DNA of 43,287 nt from the NCBI RefSeq assembly GCF_014653155.1, contig NZ_BNAF01000020.1:1-43287 (forward strand), in the 5' to 3' direction. The position numbers were made by a program, and so were the translations under genes. The DNA is from Sphingobacterium griseoflavum (lineage in GTDB: Bacteria > Bacteroidota > Bacteroidia > Sphingobacteriales > Sphingobacteriaceae). Positions 36,205 through 43,260 of this stretch are shown in pieces. The stretch's first letter is position 1. Each line of letters starts with the position of its first letter. The notes beneath the pieces were generated by a model that saw only the letters and a list, made by a program, of their open reading frames with translations, was not told the DNA's origin and made no database searches.

Positions 36205-37536
36205 ATGATACGGATAATATACCTGCTGTTGGCCAGCCTTGCTTGCGCGGCATGCAGCAACTACCTCGACATGAAGCCGGATGCCGGCTTATCAACCATC
36301 GAAACACCGGCCGATCTGCGCGCCTTACTGGATAATGAATTTGTGATGAGCGTGCAGACCATAGCGGGGGAAGAAATGGCCGACAATTATTTTACGCTAG
36401 ACCAAACCTGGAATGCCTCGACCATCGAGAATGTACGGAACCGCTACATTTGGCAAATAACAGAAAACGATGGCGTTGACTGGATAGGCATGTATGAAGA
36501 GATTTACTATGCCAATGTGGTGCTGGAACGGTTGGAGAGCCTGCGCCCTGCGCCGGATGTGGAGAGCTATAACGAAATAAGAGGTGCTGCCCTCTACTAC
36601 CGCGGTCTAGCCTTTTCGGAACTGCTGCTGCTCTATGCGATGCCTTATCGCCATGGCGCGGATGGCAGCGGACTGGGGGTGCCGCTGCGCATCTCCGCAG
36701 ATCTGAACCAGTTCTTCCCGCGCGCCAGCATAAGCGAGAGCTATGATAGGGTATTTGCGGATCTGGAGGAGGCTGCTGCACTGCTGCCTATAACCACGGC
36801 TGCACTGACGCGACCTTCACGGCTAGCGGCTTGGGGCATGATGGCTAGGGTGGCCTTTGATATTGGCGACTACGAGCGCGCTTTCCGCTTATCGGAACAG
36901 CTGCTGCAGCATAAAAGTGACCTGATGGACTATGGGCAGGTTAATCCGGCGGTAGCCGTGCCCTTCCAAGCACTGAATAGCGAGGTGGTTCATTTAACCT
37001 ATCGAGGGGGTGGGTTCTTGGCACAGTCAAGAGGGATTGTGGATCCAGAACTCTATGCATCCTATAGCGAGGGCGACTATCGAAAATCGCTGTTCTTTGC
37101 ATTGCATGCCAATGGACATCGGGTGTTTAGGGGAAGCTATACGGAGACTAACCTGATGCAGTTTACCGGTATAAGCACGGCGGAGATGCTGCTGACACAT
37201 ATGGAGGCCGCACTGCGCACCGGTCGCCTAGCAGAGGCGCGCATGCGTCTACCCGACTTTTTGCAGGCACGCTATGCTCCCAACGCGCAGCCTAGCAGCA
37301 ATGGCGAAGCGGCCGAGCTATTGGCCTTGGTGCAGGCCGAGCGCCGTAAGGAACTGATCTTTAGAAACCGCCGATGGGCCGATATCCGGCGCCTTAATCT
37401 GGAAGGAGCAAACATCAGTTTGACAAGGGAGCTCAATGGGCAGCGCTACCTATTGGAGCCCAATAGCCTGCGCTATGCGCTGCTTATTCCGCTAGAGGCT
37501 ATACGCTATTCGGGGATTGCGCAAAATCCAAGATAG
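36205..37536 (+). CDS. SusD/RagB-family nutrient-binding lipoprotein
   Basis: The start at 36205 gives MIRIIYLLLASLACAACSNY, a lipoprotein signal with Cys at about residue 17. The frame opens 14 codons earlier without support. The body has the SusD pattern: YLDMKPDAGLSTIETPADLR, then EIYYANVVLERLESL, IRGAALYYRGLAFSELLLLY (a TPR-like helix), and ELIFRNRRWADIRRLNLEG near the C terminus, the last conserved SusD block. The 443-aa length is ordinary. It pairs with the SusC protein and caps it as the lid. Confidence 0.93.
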   Translation: MIRIIYLLLASLACAACSNYLDMKPDAGLSTIETPADLRALLDNEFVMSVQTIAGEEMADNYFTLDQTWNASTIENVRNRYIWQITENDGVDWIGMYEEIYYANVVLERLESLRPAPDVESYNEIRGAALYYRGLAFSELLLLYAMPYRHGADGSGLGVPLRISADLNQFFPRASISESYDRVFADLEEAAALLPITTAALTRPSRLAAWGMMARVAFDIGDYERAFRLSEQLLQHKSDLMDYGQVNPAVAVPFQALNSEVVHLTYRGGGFLAQSRGIVDPELYASYSEGDYRKSLFFALHANGHRVFRGSYTETNLMQFTGISTAEMLLTHMEAALRTGRLAEARMRLPDFLQARYAPNAQPSSNGEAAELLALVQAERRKELIFRNRRWADIRRLNLEGANISLTRELNGQRYLLEPNSLRYALLIPLEAIRYSGIAQNPR

Positions 37537-37574
37537 GAAAGAGGGCCACTCGCCGAGGCCCTCTTCCTTTTTTT
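37536..37574 (+). terminator. Intrinsic terminator of the TlpA-SusC-SusD operon
   Basis: GGAAAGAGGGCC and GGCCCTCTTCC pair with one bulged A, followed by seven T. The hairpin begins at the SusD stop codon. Confidence 0.9.
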
Positions 37575-37583
37575 AGCGATACG

Positions 37584-37931
37584 TTAGTCTTTCAACTTAA
37601 TCGCAGTGGTCGAGGTTTGGTTATCGATAGCATCCATGATCTCGTTGACCAATTGAGGATCCAACACAGGTTTTTCCTGCGTATTGGTAGGAGCATGGAT
37701 GGAGCAGAGCTGATTGCTTCCAGCACATACTGGTTCGTCGTTTAGCAGCGTGTAGTTCTGCGGATTTTCGACGTCATCCCGATCTTGACTGTCGCTGTTG
37801 TAAATGAACCACTGTTCGGTAAGCGTCGGCATAGCCTCGCTGTTCCATGCTTTTACGCTAACGAATAGACCACATAGCAAGGTAAGGGCCCAGATGCCGA
37901 CAAGTAGTCGGCTTTTTGTTGATGTTGCCAT
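37584..37931 (-). CDS. DUF6520-like secreted or membrane-anchored small protein
   Basis: From the ATG at 37931 the 115-aa product begins MATSTKSRLLVGIWALTLLC, then GLFVSVKAW, an N-terminal signal or anchor segment. The rest reads WFIYNSDSQDRDDVENPQNY and a Cys pair in PVCAGSNQLCSIHA. That arrangement (aromatic Y-N-x, then C-x6-C-S-I-x-A) fits DUF6520 proteins of Bacteroidota. The two Cys could be a substrate for the TlpA-like thioredoxin across the operon boundary. The longer frame to 38093 is not favoured. Confidence 0.7.
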   Translation of the reverse strand: MATSTKSRLLVGIWALTLLCGLFVSVKAWNSEAMPTLTEQWFIYNSDSQDRDDVENPQNYTLLNDEPVCAGSNQLCSIHAPTNTQEKPVLDPQLVNEIMDAIDNQTSTTAIKLKD

Positions 37932-38013
37932 AGGCTTTTTATGCACTTGTAGATGAGTGCGAACTTTTGTTAAACATTGTTGTTGCCAAGTAGCCTGCGC
38001 GGTGCTGTAGGGC

Positions 38014-38382
38014 CTACCTGAAGTGCTGCGCTTTGGCTGCCAAAGCGCAGGTAAAGAAAAAGACAGTAGGCGCCCAGCGCCGGAAAACGGCAAACTTTTT
38101 TCGGCATCGCTTCAGCAGCGGGCTAGCTGCGGTAGGGCGGGCTATGCAGAGATTGCCATAGCCGCCCTTTGGCAAGCGCAGAAGGCGCAGATGTTCAGGA
38201 TACGCCTGCACACAGCTAAAAAACTCCGCTAACCGACCGGGCCAGTGCCGCCGGGCAGCCTGCTGCATGGGGTAGAAAAGGCCCAGCTGGCGAAGCAGCA
38301 GGCTGCCCTGTGGGAAGGTGTGGCGCCCCAGCAAGAGCGGAACATAGCGAAGGCAGTGGGAGAGAAGCGAGGCGATTTTCAT
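38014..38382 (-). CDS. Uncharacterised 122-aa protein upstream of the DUF6520-like gene
   Basis: The frame from ATG 38382 reads MKIASLLSHCLRYVPLLLGR, then QGSLLLRQLGLFYPMQQAAR, and ends TVFFFTCALAAKAQHFR. I do not recognise it. The GC-rich codon use agrees with the surrounding genes and the start is well placed after an AT-rich divergent promoter region, so a real gene is plausible. Many related loci place a membrane redox protein (MauE type) at this point, but no MauE motifs are visible. Confidence 0.4.
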   Translation of the reverse strand: MKIASLLSHCLRYVPLLLGRHTFPQGSLLLRQLGLFYPMQQAARRHWPGRLAEFFSCVQAYPEHLRLLRLPKGGYGNLCIARPTAASPLLKRCRKKFAVFRRWAPTVFFFTCALAAKAQHFR

Positions 38383-38749
38383 GTGTTGTTCTTTTCAGAG
38401 CAAAGAAGGGCGATCTGCCCAAACCATACAAGGGTATTTCTGACGAAAAAGATATAATATGCTGCTTTTAACCACATCATGCGGCGATAAATAGGCTGAT
38501 ATGCGTGTTTCGTACAGTTTATACATCCGTACAGACGAAGAATGGTTGTTTTTCCTTAAAGTTATGTGATAACTGTATTATTGACATGTATTTGTGTTTT
38601 TTGGTATAAAAAACTGCTTTTTACTCGTTTTTAGCTGCTTTGCGGATAAATTTTGTTTTTAAAAATTATTTTTTATTATATTCGAACGGGGTAGAATATT
38701 GGGTATTATCACCTATCGTGCAAGGCTGACCATCTTAAATCCAGAAATT
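38383..38749. promoter_or_regulatory. Divergent promoter region with a LytTR-like half-site
   Basis: This AT-rich gap separates the minus-strand DUF6520 pair from the plus-strand regulator. ACAGTTTAT at 38514-38522 fits the LytTR half-site consensus [TA][AC][CA]GTTN[AG][TG] completely. TCCGTACAG at 38526-38534 fits it at 8 of 9 positions, but the spacing is shorter than typical. CGTACAG occurs twice (38511, 38528). Confidence 0.35.
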
Positions 38750-39766
38750 ATGCGAACATTCACCTTTTTTTCCTATGTCACGTTATTTGCTGCGGCGGTT
38801 AGCTTCGCGGCTGGCGAGCAGGATCTGTGCGCCCATGTGAAACAACTCCGTTTTTGGATCGGCATGCTGTGCACGGCGGCGATCGCTATGGGGTATTTGC
38901 TGTGGATATCGTTTTGCCATGGGCTATGTGCTGCAAGCGAGAAAGAAGCGGAGGCATGCCCGCGCAACGATCGCTGGCCATGGGGGCGATACCTGCTGTG
39001 GGCGCTGCTGCCCTGCGCACTGCTGCACCTCGGCATCATTGCCCTGTGCTGCCTCCCGATGGAGGACGGCCGCTCGATTTTTGTGCGCTACCTGCAGCAG
39101 TTGCCCCTGATGCTGGTCTTGGCGTTTTTCTATGCCTGCGCCTTGCGGCGTGGCCACCGCCTGCTGCCGCTGCCCACGCCGGCAGACCGCCTCGATCCGC
39201 CAGACGCGGCCATCGACCCCTCTAGGGCAACGGCAGAGCAGGCCCGGCCCGCCCTAGCAGAGCAGCGCGCCGCGCCGCCGGCGCTGGACAGGACAGACCG
39301 CGCCAACTTTGACGATAGCTACCCGCAGACCCTATACTATATATTGGTGCAACATGGAGGCGCGCAACTGCTGATGCGCAACATGTCCGTCCGTTTTTTT
39401 GACATCGTCTTCCTGTACTCGGCCCGCGGTGCGCGCTTTGTGATCCTGCGCAATGGCGAGATGCTGCGCGCCGATCGGGTGCTGGAGCGCATCAAGAAGG
39501 GCAAGATGCACCCGTGGATGCTCAAGATCTCGGCAAATTACTATATCAACATGCTGCTGGTGCAGTACCCCAATGTGGCGCATCGGCGGCGCATGCAGCT
39601 GCAGCCCGACCTGATGGCCACCATGCCGCAGCAATATGCCATGGATCGCCTACAAAAGGCGCTGCTTATCGGCCGCGGCATGTCTCCCTTATTGATACCT
39701 CGTTTTTTGGCAAGCGTGAAAGCCTTGGACCATAAAGGTTGGGATGCCTTCATCCCCCTGGACTAA
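38750..39766 (+). CDS. Membrane-bound LytTR-like transcriptional regulator
   Basis: From the ATG at 38750 (MRTFTFFSYVTLF) the protein is 338 aa. Four hydrophobic segments lie in the first ~145 residues, then a low-complexity linker rich in Ala, Pro and Arg. The C-terminal domain reads DIVFLYSARGARFVILRNGE, RADRVLERIKKGK, MLKISANYYINMLLV, which follows the beta-strand order of LytTR DNA-binding domains (the Y-x-[IV]NM step replaces the usual R-S-Y-LVN). Such membrane LytTR proteins often sit beside SusC/SusD loci. Regulation of the divergent genes is inferred. Confidence 0.65.
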   Translation: MRTFTFFSYVTLFAAAVSFAAGEQDLCAHVKQLRFWIGMLCTAAIAMGYLLWISFCHGLCAASEKEAEACPRNDRWPWGRYLLWALLPCALLHLGIIALCCLPMEDGRSIFVRYLQQLPLMLVLAFFYACALRRGHRLLPLPTPADRLDPPDAAIDPSRATAEQARPALAEQRAAPPALDRTDRANFDDSYPQTLYYILVQHGGAQLLMRNMSVRFFDIVFLYSARGARFVILRNGEMLRADRVLERIKKGKMHPWMLKISANYYINMLLVQYPNVAHRRRMQLQPDLMATMPQQYAMDRLQKALLIGRGMSPLLIPRFLASVKALDHKGWDAFIPLD

Positions 39767-39861
39767 GCGCCGATTCCTTTATTTATAAACCTACAACAGG
39801 GCAGGGTGTGCTGGCTCGCCCATCGTCGATGTTCAGCTGTTGTGCGCTAACACCACACACG

Positions 39862-40143
39862 ATGGATAACCAAATGCAGGAAGCAGTACTATTGCTTCGC
39901 GAAATTAGAAATGCACTTTTCAGCATCATAGACCACTATGCCGATGCCAGATCGCTGCACAGCAAAAAACGCCTGTACAGCAAACAGGAGGTGCTCGACA
40001 TGATGAACATGACGGAAATCACCTACCGCCGCAACCTGAAGAAAGGATTGCTGAACCCGATACGCATAGCTGGGGTCGACCTGTATTTTGAGGAAGACCT
40101 GATCGAGGCCATGAACGAAAGCCGACGCAAAGGCAAGCTGTGA
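39862..40143 (+). CDS. Small HTH protein, excisionase/MerR-like fold
   Basis: The ATG at 39862 gives a 93-aa protein with an N-terminal coiled segment (MQEAVLLLREIRNALFSIID) and the pattern KRLYSKQEVLDMMNMTEITY, then RRNLKKGLLNPIRIAGVDLY, FEEDLIEAM. This is the helix-turn-helix_17 layout used by excisionases and short DNA-binding proteins. It lies 95 bp after the LytTR-like gene and just before the repeat block at 40.3 kb. A role in regulation or in mobility of the following cassette is possible. Confidence 0.75.
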   Translation: MDNQMQEAVLLLREIRNALFSIIDHYADARSLHSKKRLYSKQEVLDMMNMTEITYRRNLKKGLLNPIRIAGVDLYFEEDLIEAMNESRRKGKL

Positions 40144-40348
40144 ACGCCGTACAGGAACAGCCCAAACCAGGCCTAAACCTCAACCTATTCCTTTGCCTAG
40201 CTTCAAGCTGCCTACACCTTTTTGAAGCGGCCCTAACCCGGGGCTGCATCGCCTTCCGTTTTTCTTGCGTAGCTGATCGACGTGCTTTTGACAAGCATCA
40301 ACACGAGTTTGACGGTGAAAAAAGGTTTTTCTTCATCCAGCAGATGCG

Positions 40349-40640
40349 ACCTGATGCTTGCTTGCACCGCGCATGCACTGTACAATGCGCCGCAGATGGA
40401 TGATTGGTTTGACCAAGCAGATGACGGAATCAACCTGATGCTTGACTTTCCCGCGCTGAGGGTCATCAACGTCTACCTGATGCTTGCTTAGCTCAGGCAT
40501 TCACCTGACGACGCCGACCAGATGGATGTTTGGTCGACGCAAGCAGGTGAATGGTTGCCGCTGATGGGCATCAATGGGATGCTGTGGCGTGAAGCGCTGA
40601 ACCTGATGCTTGACAAAGCCACGTTGATGCTTGCCGATGG
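40349..40640. repeat. 126-bp diverged tandem repeat
   Basis: ACCTGATGCTTG begins at 40349, 40475 and 40601, an exact spacing of 126 bp. Further matching points (agatggatg, ttggt, aagcag) keep nearly the same offsets in copies 1 and 2. The period equals 42 codons. In the plus frame that avoids most stops, copy 2 has TAG at 40489. TGATGCTTG also occurs at 40436 and 40625 within units. Confidence 0.75.
40498..40553. other. Nested inverted repeat (cruciform-capable)
   Basis: CATTCACCTG (40498-40507) and CAGGTGAATG (40544-40553) pair perfectly. Inside them CGACCA (40515-40520) pairs with TGGTCG (40531-40536). Confidence 0.7.
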
Positions 40641-40682
40641 CAACCTGATGGATGAAGATGCCCTGCATTTTGTAGCCTTTTT

Positions 40683-40732
40683 GATCAAATCCGATCAAAT
40701 CCGATCAATTTCGATCAAATCCGATCATTTTT
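40683..40732. repeat. Five 10-bp direct repeats (GATCAAATCC type)
   Basis: GATCAAATCC occurs at 40683, 40693 and 40713, with variants GATCAATTTC at 40703 and GATCATTTTT at 40723. The spacing of one helical turn is suited to cooperative protein binding. There are no spacers, so this is not a CRISPR. Confidence 0.88.
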
Positions 40733-40865
40733 TCATTCGGTACTCTACCTCTTCCTATGTTTGTTTTGTCGCTGGGCGGGAAAGCCAATGCTTCCGTTCG
40801 GGGAAGGAGCTCCCTCCGAAAAGATGGACCGGTTGATTTGACGATTTCCAGCGACAGCTATAACG

Positions 40866-41489
40866 ATGGCTATTTTTTATAAAGCGCTCGTCGGCTTTAC
40901 ACGACTGAAAGACGATGAGCTCATGGTATTGGCGAGAACGGTTCTCGGTGCCATGACAGACAATGCAAATTTTGCAACACCCACACCCTCCCTGCAAGAG
41001 GTGGAAGCGGTAGCGGATGAGTTCGCAAGCAGCTTGGCGGCGGCACGCCGCAGGGGCGCGCCTTCAGACACGGCGCTAAAAAATGAAAAGCGGATCGTGA
41101 TGGAGGCAATCCTGCAGAAACTGGGCAATTATGTCAACGGCGAAAGCCAAGGCCGCCTGTCCAGTTTGCTGAGCTCGGGGTTCGCGACCAACGGGCCTTC
41201 CTCGACGATCTATGTGCCCAGCAAGGTGGAGGCCGTGCGCCTAAGCGATGGACGGCAGTCGGGGCAGATGCGCCTGGATTTTGCGCCACAGCGGGAAGCG
41301 ATGCTCTACGAGTACCAGTTTCGGACGATGGGCGACCCCGAATGGAGCGAGCGGTTCACGACGACCAGCTCCCGCGCCAACATCATTGCGCCGCTGCCGG
41401 TAGCCCAGTATTGCGAGGCACGCGTGCGGGGTATTAATTCACGCGGTATGGGCGACTGGAGCGATATCGCCACGATCCTGGTGCGCTAA
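40866..41489 (+). CDS. Fibronectin type III domain protein
   Basis: This 207-aa protein has a helical N-terminal half (SLQEVEAVADEFASSLAAAR, then KNEKRIVMEAILQKLGNYV) and a C-terminal beta domain (residues ~117-205: RLSDGRQSGQMRLDFAPQ, YEYQFRTMGDPEWSERFTTT, YCEARVRGINSRGMGDWSDI). The second part matches a fibronectin type III fold with its VRGxNxxGxGxWS ending. I know the combination as a recurrent Bacteroidota cassette protein of unknown function. The start at 40866 follows the 10-bp repeat block by about 130 bp. Confidence 0.8.
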   Translation: MAIFYKALVGFTRLKDDELMVLARTVLGAMTDNANFATPTPSLQEVEAVADEFASSLAAARRRGAPSDTALKNEKRIVMEAILQKLGNYVNGESQGRLSSLLSSGFATNGPSSTIYVPSKVEAVRLSDGRQSGQMRLDFAPQREAMLYEYQFRTMGDPEWSERFTTTSSRANIIAPLPVAQYCEARVRGINSRGMGDWSDIATILVR

Positions 41490-41518
41490 TCGGCAAACGG
41501 GGGCCAAGGTCCTTTTTT

Positions 41519-41553
41519 CGGTGGTGGGCCAGCGGCCGTAAGGCCTGCCACCG
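41519..41553. other. Strong hairpin between the FN3 and DUF5675 genes
   Basis: CGGTGGTGGGCC and GGCCTGCCACCG form a 12-bp stem (two G-T pairs) with an 11-base loop. No U-tract follows on the plus strand, so it may be a processing or attenuation structure instead of a terminator. Confidence 0.55.
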
Positions 41554-41648
41554 AACATTAAAAGATGTTTAACCACAAGGGCAGCGCCCTGTGCCTGCCC
41601 TTATTTTCCAACAGGAGCCCCGCGGCTCCAAACCTTAACGATCACAGC

Positions 41649-42065
41649 ATGAAAACAAGACATATCTTGGTTCTTAACCGTACATACGGCGAACAGGGAA
41701 CCAATGGGCAGCTCAGCTACCAAGGACAGCATATTTGCTATACCATCGAACTGCCCGATCGGAACAATATCCGGCGCCTTAGCTGCATCCCCGAATCGAA
41801 CTACCGCCTGCAGAAGCGCGTATACACCAAGCATGGCGAGCAGATCGGAATCCCAAATGTGCTGCACCGGGAGGCGATCTTGATCCACCCGGCCAACAAC
41901 GCCATGAAGGAACTCATGGGCTGCATAGCCCCCGTCACCACGCTGACGGGGCAGGGTACCGGCACCAACAGCCGGGCCGCCCTCGCCAAGCTCAAAGCAC
42001 TGGTATATGGACTTTGGCAGAGGGGCGACGAGGTGTTTTTGCTGATCAAGCGCGCGGAGGATTGA
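41649..42065 (+). CDS. DUF5675-family protein
   Basis: From the ATG at 41649 the 138-aa protein reads MKTRHILVLNRTYGEQGTNG, YTIELPDRNNIRRLSCIPES, YRLQKRVYTKHG, REAILIHPANNAMKELMGCI, PVTTLTGQGTGTNSRAALAK. This matches DUF5675 (PF18925), a small domain found in phage and phage-like gene sets that resembles an L,D-transpeptidase/lysozyme-associated fold. IHPAN keeps the family's conserved His. The gene lies between the FN3 gene and two tiny membrane genes, so a cell-wall or lysis function is inferred only from context. Confidence 0.82.
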   Translation: MKTRHILVLNRTYGEQGTNGQLSYQGQHICYTIELPDRNNIRRLSCIPESNYRLQKRVYTKHGEQIGIPNVLHREAILIHPANNAMKELMGCIAPVTTLTGQGTGTNSRAALAKLKALVYGLWQRGDEVFLLIKRAED

Positions 42066-42089
42066 CCATGAAAAGCCCTGATCAGAAAA

Positions 42090-42272
42090 ATGCGCAACGC
42101 AGTACAGGTGGTGCTGCTGGCGCCGATTGCGCTGCCAAACAAGGTAGCCAAGATCCTGAAGTATGCTGCGGTAGGCTTGGGCATATTGGACAGCCTGGTG
42201 GACACGAATAATGAGGCGTCGCAGGACGCCGCCAAGCAAGGGGAGGAGGAGGCCGATGAAGCCGCTGACTAA
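42090..42272 (+). CDS. Small membrane-associated protein (60 aa) of the lysis-like cassette
   Basis: MRNAVQVVLLAPIALPNKVA followed by KILKYAAVGLGILDSLVDTN gives one or two short hydrophobic segments and a very acidic C-terminal tail (GEEEADEAAD). I do not recognise a named family. It starts 24 bp after the DUF5675 stop and its end overlaps the next gene. Confidence 0.55.
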   Translation: MRNAVQVVLLAPIALPNKVAKILKYAAVGLGILDSLVDTNNEASQDAAKQGEEEADEAAD

Positions 42273-42426
42273 CGTGCAGCAGGGCACCCTGGGTGGTACC
42301 CTCTGCTCGCTGTGGGCAACCTTCACCTGGAGCAGCATGGCCGAAACGGTGCTGCTGGCGGCCATCGGCGCTACGGTAAGCTACCTCGTGAGCCGCCTGC
42401 TGCAAGGTAAACGACGACGACACTAG
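42256..42426 (+). CDS. Holin-like small membrane protein (56 aa)
   Basis: The start at 42256 (MKPLTNVQQGTLGGTLCSLW) overlaps the previous gene by 17 bp. One strong hydrophobic segment (AETVLLAAIGATVSYLVSRL) and a basic end (GKRRRH) give the size and charge of a small holin or phage-type anchor. A terminator follows. Without a homologue this stays a structural guess. Confidence 0.55.
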   Translation: MKPLTNVQQGTLGGTLCSLWATFTWSSMAETVLLAAIGATVSYLVSRLLQGKRRRH

Positions 42427-42453
42427 CTGAAAATTGTAATGGTTGTTTTAAAG

Positions 42454-42487
42454 AAAGTGGATAGGTTTAGGCTTATCCGCTTTTTTT
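42454..42487 (+). terminator. Intrinsic terminator after the lysis-like cassette
   Basis: AAAGTGGATAGG pairs with CTTATCCGCTTT (two G-T pairs) across a six-base loop, followed by a T-tract. It closes the FN3-DUF5675-holin-like operon. Confidence 0.75.
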
Positions 42488-42555
42488 GTTGCTGGCGCAG
42501 GCTTGCTGCTCGTGCTATCCGAATAGCGGCCAATCCTGCGATAGCACCATCCATT

Positions 42556-42645
42556 CATCACCATCTCACTTTGTCACCACATAACCATCTCACCTTATCA
42601 CTACGTCACCATCTCACCTTGTCACTACGTCACTATCCCCCCTCA
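42556..42645. repeat. 24-bp tandem tract made of the same 8-mer family
   Basis: tcaccatctcaccttgtcac and relatives recur about 3.5 times with a 24-bp period and 8-bp sub-period. It is the complement of the gtga-type tract in arrays A and B. It borders the inverted repeat copy at 42650-43133. Confidence 0.75.
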
Positions 42646-42649
42646 AACC

Positions 42650-43133
42650 CTTCCGCCGCTCGCCACGGCAGGGCATCACTTTTGAAGGCCAAAAGTGATC
42701 AAAAGCCTTTGTCTCCTTGAGGTGCTTCGTCGCACAGGTCCGCCCTGCGCAAAGCACCCTGTTTGGCCGAAGCCGGAATAACGCCGCCATCGCTTTGGAT
42801 GCGATGTCGACATGATTCCATGCTTGCCCTGCCCTCTAAAACCCCCAAACATGCTCTTTGCCAGCCAGCACAGGCAAGGAGACCTAAAAGTTCCGTTATA
42901 CGGTGTTCTTTATTTTTCAGTTATCGTTCGCTATGTACAGTAACGCGAAAATCAGCAGCACGCTCACTATCGCTTCTGCCCTTACTTAACAGCAATGTCG
43001 CATCATTTTTGTTGCGTCTGTAGAGACTTGCCTATGCACTGCCCCACAAGGATGCAACAAAAATAAGCGACGGGGTTTTGGTTACTTTTGCCCTACAAAA
43101 GTAACGCCCCTGTCCCGGCGAGGGACAAAAGGA
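42650..43133 (-). repeat. Inverted, permuted copy of the 720-bp hairpin repeat
   Basis: Most of the array A/B unit is present in reverse orientation, more diverged and without its internal 8-bp tract. Both long inverted repeats are kept: ATCACTTTTG/CAAAAGTGAT near 42676 and GTTACTTTTG/CAAAAGTAAC near 43080. In the second, the five-base loop differs (CCCTA) while both arms are unchanged. The right edge is at the GTCCC/GGGAC block. Confidence 0.85.
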
Positions 43134-43260
43134 CATAACGTATTGGTCATGGCGATATAACTACCGATGATAAACATTTATAATCGTATATAAACATTTG
43201 ACAACCGACTATTAGCGAGCAACCTCTTTACCTTTACCCCTGAAACCAATTTATACATAC
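43134..43260. other. Upstream region of the truncated last gene
   Basis: AT-rich leader after the inverted repeat. A TTTGACA at about 43197 and TACCTTTA at about 43230 resemble promoter elements but are spaced too far apart for a convincing pair. Confidence 0.3.

Larger units (their letters stand above)
40144..40865. other. Non-coding repeat block upstream of the FN3 gene
   Basis: This 722-bp stretch has no supportable gene. It holds a 126-bp tandem repeat (40349-40640), a large hairpin (40498-40553) and five 10-bp GATC repeats (40683-40732). Short ORFs on both strands are repeat-derived, and the best one on the plus strand is cut by TAG at 40489-40491. Confidence 0.7.

Noticed and set aside
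40140..40403. Plus- and minus-strand ORFs of 60-105 aa across 40.1-40.8 kb
   Set aside because: They follow the 126-bp repeat and are interrupted (TAG 40489-40491); both strands are equally open.
40683..40732. Possible CRISPR array at the GATC repeats
   Set aside because: Units are 10 bp with no spacers between them, and no cas gene is in the window.
42001..42365. Minus-strand ORFs of 113-254 aa across the DUF5675 and holin-like genes
   Set aside because: GC-rich antisense shadows of the plus-strand cassette.
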